Shown: piece by piece, positions 56,211 through 64,000 of the stretch
Layout: each line of letters starts with the position of its first letter
Position numbering within the stretch: the first letter of the stretch is position 1
Origin: Chenopodium formosanum
Lineage: Eukaryota > Streptophyta > Magnoliopsida > Caryophyllales > Amaranthaceae
DNA length: 64,000 bases
Reading direction: 5' to 3'
NCBI GenBank assembly: GCA_024500155.1
Contig: CM044858.1
Coordinates: forward strand, 21,687,795 to 21,751,794
The notes under the pieces: model-generated
Database searches by the model: none
What the model saw: only the letters and a program-made list of their open reading frames with translations
Told to the model about the DNA's origin: nothing
Translations under genes and position numbers: made by a program

Positions 56211-57417
56211 GTATATTGCACGCTCGACTTTTTCTACCTCTTGTGCTAACATGGCTCCTGTGGCTGGTTATCTGACTGTGATGTATAGCCTAAGAGGTAG
56301 TTTAGGTACTGGTGGACTTTTGAGATAATCTTTGATTTTCTCAAAGGCCTTTTAGCATTGATCGTCCCATTCATGTTTTTCTTCTTTTTTCAATTTTTTA
56401 ATTATTGGCTCACAAGTCCTAGTCAATTTGTTGATAAACCGACTAATGTATTGTAGTTTGCCAAGGAACCCCCTAATTTCTTTTTCTAGTTTTAGGGGGA
56501 GGCATATCAACGATTTCCTTTATTTTAGAGGGATCGATCTCAATACCACGTGTGCTTACTACGTATCCGAGCAACTTGCCAGAAGTTACTTCGAAGGCGC
56601 ATTTTTGTGGATTCAATAGCATTTTATATTCTTTTATGCGAGCAAAGAATTTGCGTAAAGCTTTTATGTGTCCCATTCTATATTTAGACTTTACAATCAT
56701 ATCATCCACATACACTTCTATTTGTTTATGCATCATATAATGTAAGAGAGTCGTAGCCGTTCTTTGGTACGTAGCTCCTGCATTTTTTAAACCCAATGGC
56801 ATGACTATGTAGCAATATGTACCCCAAGGGGTGATAAAGCATGTCTTTTCTTTGTATTCTTTTGCCATTACAATTTGGTTGTAACTTGCGTATCCATCCA
56901 TAAAGGATAACATGGCATGTTCAGCCGTGTTATCTACCAATATATCAATATGAGTTAGAGGAAAGTCGTCTTTAGGGCTAGCCTTATTAAGGTCTCTAAA
57001 GTCGACACACATGCAAATTTGTCCATCCTTTTTAGGGATTGGGACGATGTTTGCTACCCATTCTTGGTAATTTCATACGCGAATGAAACCTGCGTCTAAT
57101 TGCTTTTGTACTTCTTTTATTTTCAGAGCGACATCAAGTTGCATTCGTCGAAGTTTTTGTTTTACTAGTTTAGAGGTAGGGTTCAAGGGAATGGTATGTT
57201 CTGTAATTTCCCTATCTATTCCAAGCATGTCCTTGTATGACCAAGCGAACACGTCTTCGAATTCTATGAGCGTCGATATGAGGATCGATCGCTCTTCCGG
57301 ATTTAAAGTTAAGCCAATTTTGACTTCCCTTTTGTTTTCATTAGTTCCTATATTGACTGTTTCACTTTCTTCAATTATAGGGTTCTTTTGTTCTCGTTCA
57401 TTCATTAATTCAACCAA
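56211..57417 (-). pseudogene. Tat reverse transcriptase
   Basis: Reads FAWSYKDMLGIDREITEH, then after one in-frame TGA at 57073-57075 IPKKDGQICMCVDFRDLNKA, FMDGYASYNQIVMA, GLKNAGATYQR and the catalytic VYVDDMIVKS. It goes on to LNPQKCAFEVTSGKLLGYVV and a frame change near 56475. Traces continue to the element 2 junction (KVERAIY). The pattern, with ASPKDDFPLTHID and YVDDM, is that of Tat/Ogre elements. The enzyme would copy element RNA into DNA. Stop and frameshifts make it inactive. Confidence 0.87.
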
Positions 57418-58098
57418 TTTATTAATATTATCATCTTCATTAGATTGATTTTTATAGCATTCAAAAGATTCAAGAGATCAAAGGCATATACTCGGAAATA
57501 GAGCTCATATAATTGAATTCAAAAGAGAGTACATCAAGAGAAGAATCCTTTTTGGGATCTTCGTCCTTAGAACTAGAAAATAATGATTCAATAATGGCCA
57601 CAAGGCTCAATCTTTCAGCTTCGTTAAAGTCTATACTAAACTCGTCGTCTGATTCTTCAAACATCTTCCCTTCGCCTCTGACGATTGCCAGCGTCACCTT
57701 TAAGATTGGTCCATTTGAAAGACTTTCTCCACCCATGCTCAAAGGTTTCATTAAAAGGGGTGATCAACGAGGTTGGGTCAAAAGCTTCATCTTGGATGGC
57801 ATTCTATTTATTCATTGTAGCAACATGGTTTTGCTCTAGTCCAAATAGCAAGTTGAATGCTTGCCTATCATAGCACCCTGGGGTTCGGTATTTTGATTTG
57901 ACGATTTCAAAATCGTCATTCAAGAAATAACAACCGTGAAATATTTCAAATCCAGGCTTCTTGATTCCTTCCAGAACTAATGGTTCTGGAAAGTCATAGC
58001 CTGGGTAATCTTCTCCCTCCCTAGTGAATTGTCCATTAAGGGTTTGTTAGTAGAATGGGAGCAAAGCGATAATTATCCCTTTCTTATTGTTGTCTCAA
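57418..58098 (-). other. Tat protease-RT linker
   Basis: An acidic Ser/Glu/Asp-rich frame (57470-57751, ESDDEFSIDFNEAERL) and KPGFEIFHGCYFLN-like traces further right. This stretch lies between protease and RT; in Ogre elements an intron is known in this area, but I cannot define splice sites here. No separate gene. Confidence 0.5.
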
Positions 58099-59631
58099 TG
58101 ATCGATGGTGAAATGGTAGGTCGCTGGGCTACCTTCCCCAAACGGTCAAACAAAATTTATACGCTCAACTAACCCGTATACAAGTATTGTAGCAAGTCAA
58201 GGGTCGAACCTAAAGGAATAGTGATTGAGATTCTATTGTCTTGCGCTAAGCTATTCCGAAGTCTAAAGCGGGGTTGTAAGCTAGAACTAGAGCTAATGAC
58301 ACAAATAAACTTGTAGAAAATCAAAGATGATAAACACTAGGGCTAGGATCAACATGCATTCGTAATGGAGATGGCTAATTGGGAGGTCAAATCAACTAAG
58401 TCAATCAATGTGAGGGAAGATCAATCATGCAACCAAAAGAGCATATCAAGCTATTCTCCTAGAGGTCTAACTAGCGTCAACTACAATAAACTCTAGCTAG
58501 GAAACATCACAAGACACCTCAATCGTGTAAATGCAAGCCACAAATCAATGGTTCGTATCAATGTGAACTTACAATGCAATCTAGTGCAATAATCAAAGTT
58601 GGCCAATCTTCAATTAATCACACACATGCACATAATTCATCATTCAAGTTTAATCACATCATCAACTCCATTAATTATCCCCAATTAACACTAATTCATT
58701 AATCATACATGCTTCACCATTACCCTAGCAAGTAAATTACTCACTAATCATAGTAATTAAGATCAAAACACAACTAATCAACAATTTCATCATCATCATA
58801 TTAGAAATCTAAAATCAATACAAAATTCAATGAAACTTTAATCAAACTTCAATCAAACATCAAACAATTAACAATACACCATGAATTTCTCTCTCTTCAA
58901 ACTAGAGTTTCTCTCATTACAAAATATGATCAAAGCTCTAATTCTCTCTCTAAAAATCTATGAATGAAAATCTAATGAAGAGCTAATGAAGTCTACTACC
59001 TAAAAAAGGAAGGAAACTACTATGTATACAAATTAGAAGTCGGTTATGACGTCCAAAAATAGACCCACGCCGGTGCGGCCGCACATAGGGGAGAAGAGGA
59101 GGCGCACGAGCACAACCCAGCAGGGTGCGGCCGCACTCGCCCCCTGTGCGCCCGCACCTAGGAGGGTCTTCCTTCCCCTTCTTCGACCTTGATCATCCTA
59201 GTGCACACAACTTGGTGATGGTGATGAACATCAAAGTAGGCAGCAAGTATATGTGCATTTTGGTGGGTTTGAGGGATAGATGATGCCCCCACCGCATGCG
59301 TGCACCGGTCTTGAAACTTGCTCTTCGAGTTCCTCTAGACTTGAAGCTCAAAATGCTAGCACAAAGCATCAAATGCAATGATAAAATGTTGGAGGGAAGC
59401 ACGGAAATCTTTGGATGATCGATCATAACCTAAAAACAAATGAAAACAAACAAGTAATAGAGAAAAACAACGAATAAACAAGAAATTGCACAAAATAAAG
59501 AAACTAACTACGAAAAGCACAAATTAAAGAAATAAAGAGCAAAACTAAGGAATACTAAGGAAAAGAGCTATAAAATGAAATAAAATTCATCCAAAAGGAG
59601 ATCAAATGAGTGCTATAAATGTCACTCATCA
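58099..59631 (-). repeat. Solo LTR of the element 1/2 family
   Basis: 1533 bp, TGATGAGTGACATTTATAGC to CACCATCGATCA on the minus strand. Flanks CTCAA and CTCTA fit a 5-bp duplication with one change. Palindromes at 59078.5, 59130.5 and 59151.5; TATA decayed to CTATGTATAC complement. It inserted into the Tat protease-RT segment; recombination between its LTRs removed the interior. Confidence 0.87.
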
Positions 59632-60374
59632 CTCTACGTGCTTTGTTTTTAGCATCGTGAGACTCTAGTTCCTCTTTGGTTGGTTTGTATCCCAATCCAA
59701 AAGAGAAGCTTTTCTTTGGGATAGGAAGTAAGAGAGATTTCTTCACTCTTTATTCCCAAAGGCATCCCAGGAAAGTAACTACTCTTAAATAAGATGTTGT
59801 TTACTATTTAGGTGGAATATGGATAAAGCTTGAATGGTTCTTCAAGGCTTTCTTCCATTTCGATTGTCATATTGGCTCCGTGGAAAATCCCCACATGTCC
59901 TCTTCATCATTGTCATGGTTTATTTTTAAAAGTGATTGGTCATTAATAGCTACTTTGAGAGGAGAAGCATGTATAGTCGTAGAAAGCCCTTGATAGTTCA
60001 ACCTAATCATTTGATGAAGTGAGAATGGTATTGCGCCAAGTGCATGTATTCAAGGACGTCCAAGTAGAAGGTTTAATGTAGGTTTAATGTCCATGACATG
60101 GAATTCAACCATCTTTTGAATTAGGCCTATGGTAATTGGTAGCTTAACAGTTCCACACACTAATCTCCTCGAGTTGTCATAGGCCCTAATGCTTTGTGTT
60201 GTTGATTGAAAATCTTTTTCTGGATTAAGGCCTAAGTATTTTGCAGTTCGCAATGGGCATACATTTACAGCTGACCCATTGTCTACCAAAGTAAGAGGGA
60301 TATTGTATCCCTTGCACCCCACAGTTAAGTATAATGCATTGTTGTGGGTAGTGTCTTTTGAAGGCAAATCATCA
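59632..60374 (-). pseudogene. Tat aspartic protease
   Basis: LYLTVGCKGYNIPLTLVDNG then SAVNVCPL, with DNG in place of the usual DTG/DSG, a known Tat variant, and LNLLLGRPW at the second conserved site near 60050. Downstream GLGYKPTKEELESHD (59640-59720) is a Tat linker motif, cut at the solo LTR. Stop near 60049 and frame changes follow. It would have processed the Tat gag-pol protein. Confidence 0.78.
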
Positions 60375-60945
60375 TTAGTATTGACTGGTCGGATTTTCGC
60401 TAGTAAGAATGCTAATGAGATCTTGAGGAGTTGTGTCTATACTTACAGAAAAAGTCGTTAAAGCATTCATAAGAGAATTCCTATGTTCTTTAGAACTACA
60501 TAGGAGTTCCCAAATGCTAACATTCGCCTTGGATTGGCGAAGTTGTTTGACCAATGGATCTTCCACCTCAAGTGGAGGTGGTATTGGGTTTTGTACTTGA
60601 TCTTGAGTTTGATTTTGTGTGGTCAAAGATCCATTTAGCGGTGCTTGGTAAACTCGCCCAAAATGAGTTAGATGGTTTATCTCATTTGGGTTAGTTGTAG
60701 GACTCGTGAACCAACTTTCTTCTTGAGGCTTTGAATGTGCCTCCATTTCAAGATGTTCCATGAGTTGTGCTTGATGCCATTGTTCATCCAAGGAGAGATT
60801 TGATAAGTCTTGTGACTTCCCCAAGAAATGATCCTAATCAAGCGCTCCATTTGTCTCACTTTGTAAACAAGATGGAGGTGGGACGGCGGCATACTTAGAG
60901 ACGTATAAGTCTTGAAAGTTGTCATCCCATAGCCCACACACTTGA
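60375..60945 (-). pseudogene. Tat gag-protease linker
   Basis: Contains VEDPLVKQLRQSKANVSIWE, LLCSSKEHRNSLMNAL and TTPQDLISILTS, a conserved Tat/Ogre stretch just before the protease. Function is not known to me. A frame change near 60825 joins it to an upstream piece (YKVRQMERLIRI). Confidence 0.7.
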
Positions 60946-62222
60946 TTAGTTTTCCCCTATGAGTGTTGTGGTAAGAGGTTTTCCTATAGGTGTGGGGTAG
61001 TCAAAAAGATTGAACATATCACTTCCCATATGGTCCTCATCAATGTGAAATGCCCCTAATGGGGATACATTGTTATTAGGTTTAGGCGTGGAAATTTCCC
61101 ATCGTCTACTAGATCTTGCACTTTGTGCTTTAGGACGTAGCAACGTTCGGTGTCATACCCAACACCTCTATGATAAGCACTATAAGCATTACCATCCCAT
61201 TGAGCGCACCTTCTTTCTGGTGGAGTGGGTGGCATTGGTTCTGTTGGGGCAAGTAGACCTTTTTCGCTCAACTTTTCTAATAATTCTTTGTAGCTCACAG
61301 GAAATGGTGTAAATTTTCTTTCTTTTGTCCATCTCCTTCGAGGGTCATTACTGTTATATTGATTCGTATTATAATATTGCGTTGGAAGTCGCAAATACAT
61401 CAATAGAGGACGAGGTATTATCATTCCCTTTTTTGTAGTTATTCTTAGGTTGATGATGATAAGGTTTGTTTGCTTTTTCTTAGCAAGACCACCTTCAATC
61501 CTAGTAGCCACTGAATAGAACTTTTTAAAAGTGTCTAAACCAAGGTAACGTAGATGCTTGTTGTACTTTTCATGACAATTGTCAATGAATTTTTGTACTA
61601 ACTCGAGTTCAGGTGGCCTTTGGGCAAGGTGAGCCGCCTTTTCTCGCCATCTACCATAGAAAGCAAGGAAACCTTCATCGTCACCTTGCTTAAGCATTTT
61701 TAGTTCACGTAGAGTTGATTTGAACTCTACGTTACTCTCATATTGGGTAATGAAAGTCGAAACTACATCTTTCCATGTTGCTTTGAATTTTGGATCTAGC
61801 CCATAGTACCACTCTCTCGCGGTTGGGTCTAGAGATAAAGGGAAAGTCAAAGCATAAAGCTTAGGATCAAATCCATTTGATGCCATGGTGCCAGTAAAAC
61901 ACATTAAATGGTTTTGTGGATTATTAGTCACCTTAAATATTGGCAAGTCCGTAGCTACGAACTTTTCCGGCAAAGCAAGTCCTGCTGGAGTAGCAAAATT
62001 TTCTGCGTCGAAGTACTTGTTCCCCATTGTATAACGAAGAACTAGCTTCTCCAACGACTTTTCTTTGATGGACAATTGTTCCATCTTTTGTTGCAAGGCT
62101 AATGTTTTGGCATTTTTCTTTTTAGCCTTTTTGAGTTTCTTAATTCTTCTCTCCTCGGCTTCTTGAGCCTTAACTTCTCTCAAACGAAAAAACTTTTCTT
62201 GAAATTCTCCAAAGGTTGACAT
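60946..62222 (-). pseudogene. Tat gag
   Basis: The ATG at 62222 (MSTFGEFQEKFFRLREVKAQ) is the likely start; the longer open frame to 62411 has no ATG. A basic coiled-coil-like region (EERRIKKLKKAKKKNAKTLA, KMEQLSIKEKSLEKL) is followed by the gag core: FPLSLDPTAREWYYGLDPKF, TFITQYESNVEFKSTLRELK, EGFLAFYGRWREKAA. A Cys/His region YHRGVGYDTERCYVLKHKVQ near 61100-61170 is typical of Tat gag. A stretch near 61380-61480 seems out of frame. It would build the virus-like particle. Confidence 0.85.
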
Positions 62223-63228
62223 TGTTGTTGGACTAGAACTAGTCGTCGAGGGAAGATGGTTTAAAAGGGGTATATTGTTTAATGGTAAACGTAGATTGCG
62301 AGTGCCCGGGAGTCTTGGTTCCCAAGCTTGAAAACCGGTCCTAAAAGAAGTACGAAAGATATGTAAATCGATACACTTGTTTAGAAGACAAAAGAAGAGA
62401 AAAGGACACAAGATATATTGAAACGGATAACATCACCCTTAAACAATTCTTCAATGCAGATATTGTTTGAACGAGCTAATTTTTTTTTGAAAAATCAAAT
62501 TGACTCATAACAGTGGGTGTGCGCACTAGGCTACGCGCAGCTGGCGCTCGCATCCGAATCACTTGCGTTGGTCGGGGTTGCGCAACTCAATGAGTTGCGC
62601 GTGCCACCTGCTCTTAATTTTTTTTTTTAATTTGAGTGTTTATTTTATTTGTCATCATATTTTTTCCGACTTTTTTTTATGTTACCCTTCCAACATGACT
62701 CAAAATTACGAAGAGACAATTTCGTAATTGGAAACCTAAACCAAACTAAAAAAAAAGAGAAAAAAGACTATCCCAACACGTCGCATATAGTCACGTAATC
62801 ACATAAGCATACCATAATCCAAGATTCACACAATGCTATTCTAAGGTCAAAGGCTTGTGTGTCCAAAGGTACCATATCTTAAGAAACGATGCATAAATCA
62901 ATCACTCAACGTGTTGACTCATGACATCGCTCTCCCAACATTTTGTTGGCGATATGGGTGGGATGATTGTTATTGATTTCGAGATAGAAGCCTAGTGTTG
63001 GCAACCCCTAGTCAATGAGCCAATCCCCAAAGGTTAAAGTGTTCTATGACTATGCATGATGTAATGTTGCTTGTTTGGTTTTTACTTTTGTGCAAAAGGA
63101 AGATATTATGCGTTCAAGTCTCGCTCTCTAACTAGAGATTATCCAAGTTAATTCCCATTACAACCCATAAGCAACCTAGTGTTTGAAACGTTGGACTATA
63201 ACTAAGAACTAATCTTGTAGCCTCTAAG
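62223..63228 (-). other. Tat 5' untranslated region
   Basis: No gene is supported. 62515-62612 is GC-rich with GTTGCGCAACTCAATGAG and GCGTGCCACCTGCT; the latter 14-mer occurs also at 48027-48040 in the antisense gene. Confidence 0.6.
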
Positions 63229-63246
63229 TCCCCAGCGAAGTCGCCA
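63229..63246 (-). other. Primer binding site, tRNA-Arg type (Tat)
   Basis: Minus strand TGGCGACTTCGCTGGGGA, one base from TGGCGACTCCGCTGGGGA, the site usual for Ogre/Tat elements. It abuts the LTR at 63248. Confidence 0.82.
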
Positions 63247-63247
63247 T

Positions 63248-64000
63248 TGTAAGGAGGGTGCTCCCATCGTAGGGAATCCTTCTCCTTAGATGCCCATGGC
63301 CCTTTAAATGCCTAGGACATTACACTTGTTAGGGTGTATTAGGATTTGAATTCCTTACTGTTTGGGGGACCTTGAATTAGAATTGATTCTATAATCATGC
63401 TTTTTTGTAAGAAACAAGTAAGGGTCGCCAATGATTTTAAGGAAAACTCATAAACCTCGTTCATGCCTTTCTCCCATGTGGAGTTCATGGGATAATTAGC
63501 ACGAATTGTAAGTTTACCCATGCCCAAATTGGTCTACATATATCAGAAATGAGTTTGGGAGCGAGGGTACTAAAATAACGTTCCCTTTAGAGGGGAATCA
63601 CTATCCTAGTCCTAGTGCGGCCTCTACTAGCTCTTCCTTTTTCACAATTTTTTCACCAAACAATATACGCAACGTGATACCTAAAACTAAGTGAGTTAAT
63701 TTTATTTACATACATCAATCACGTAGGAATTACATTGCAAAGTCGTTATTCTTTATTTAATTCAAATTCGTGAAAGAAGCAAAAATAAACAAGATTCGCC
63801 TTGGCTTAAGTGATCAATCAATCAATCAATTAATTATTCAATTCTAATATTATTTAACGCAAGATACTATGTGGAATTGATTAATTAAGAAATCCTTTTA
63901 ATTGAACAAATAACACTAGTTGAATTAAAGTGCCTTTAAACAAGAAAATAAAGATGATTTATCTAAGTGCTCGGGATTTTACCACTTCTCTTAGCTAGAT
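63248..64000 (-). repeat. Tat 5' LTR, near end (cut by window)
   Basis: Matches 34412-35170 of the 3' LTR throughout (for example CTCCCATCGTAGGG against TTCCCATCGTAGGG, and TCACGTAGGAATTACATTGC in both). The rest lies outside the window. Confidence 0.9.

Larger units (their letters stand above)
34412..64000 (-). mobile_element. Large Tat/Ogre-like Ty3/gypsy element, heavily nested
   Basis: The 3' LTR is at 34412-35957 and the near end of the 5' LTR starts at 63248 and leaves the window. Between them, minus-strand gag, protease, RT and RNase H parts appear in order from 62222 down to about 49080, interrupted by a solo LTR and by element 2. 3' noncoding sequence is at 35958-38330. Element 3 and a Stowaway MITE interrupt it further. 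No integrase was found. An antisense gene occupies 47213-48891. Removing the insertions leaves roughly 13 kb in the window. Confidence 0.85.

Overview
The window is nuclear DNA from a land plant, most likely a eudicot, and comes from a gene-poor, repeat-dense (heterochromatin-like) tract. The evidence is Ty3/gypsy elements of the Athila and Tat lineages with tRNA-Asp or tRNA-Arg type primer sites, degenerate copia elements, plant LINE pieces carrying an RNase H domain, a CACTA element, a Stowaway MITE and two hAT-type MITEs. I see no ordinary host gene and no structural RNA gene. The species cannot be fixed from the sequence alone.

Layout. 1-840: 5' end of a minus-strand LTR element (C) running off the left edge. 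841-8012: minus-strand Athila-like element 1 (LTR, primer site, gag, protease, hairpin block, long 3' region with an ATHILA-ORF1-like gene) without reverse transcriptase or integrase. 8013-13227: 3' part of plus-strand Athila-like element 4. 13228-15160: 3' part of a LINE. 15161-27609: decayed copia copies in inverted orientation, interrupted by a 1.5 kb CACTA element and an LTR fragment. 27676-33981: complete non-autonomous element B with target-site duplication ACTTA, itself hit by a 5'-truncated LINE. 34412-64000 (open at the right edge): one large minus-strand Tat/Ogre-like element, its 3' LTR at 34412-35957 and the start of its 5' LTR at 63248. It is broken up by element 3 (38330-46437, carrying two hAT MITEs and a copia solo LTR), a Stowaway MITE, complete element 2 (49688-56210, duplication GTATA, sitting between the RT and RNase H parts of Tat) and a solo LTR (58099-59631). 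Tat also carries an antisense gene with its own TATA box at 47213-48891.

How the parts work together. Elements 1, 2 and 3 encode gag and protease but no RT or integrase. Elements B and 4 encode only a small unrecognised protein. All would need polymerase and integrase from a relative. They share cis structures: tRNA-Asp primer sites, a hairpin block just after the last codon (seen in 1, 2, 4 and B), and, in 4, B and 3, hairpins with an AGGA loop just before purine tracts of the form GCTTGGGGG.

The most unusual feature is a set of arrays of 12-bp palindromes set at 20-22 bp (often exactly 21 bp), upstream of the LTR TATA box and again inside the elements. Unrelated LTR families use different palindromic words (GTGCGGCCGCAC, GTTCGGCCGAAC, GAGCGGACGCTC, GCCCGATCGGGC) on the same two-helical-turn spacing.
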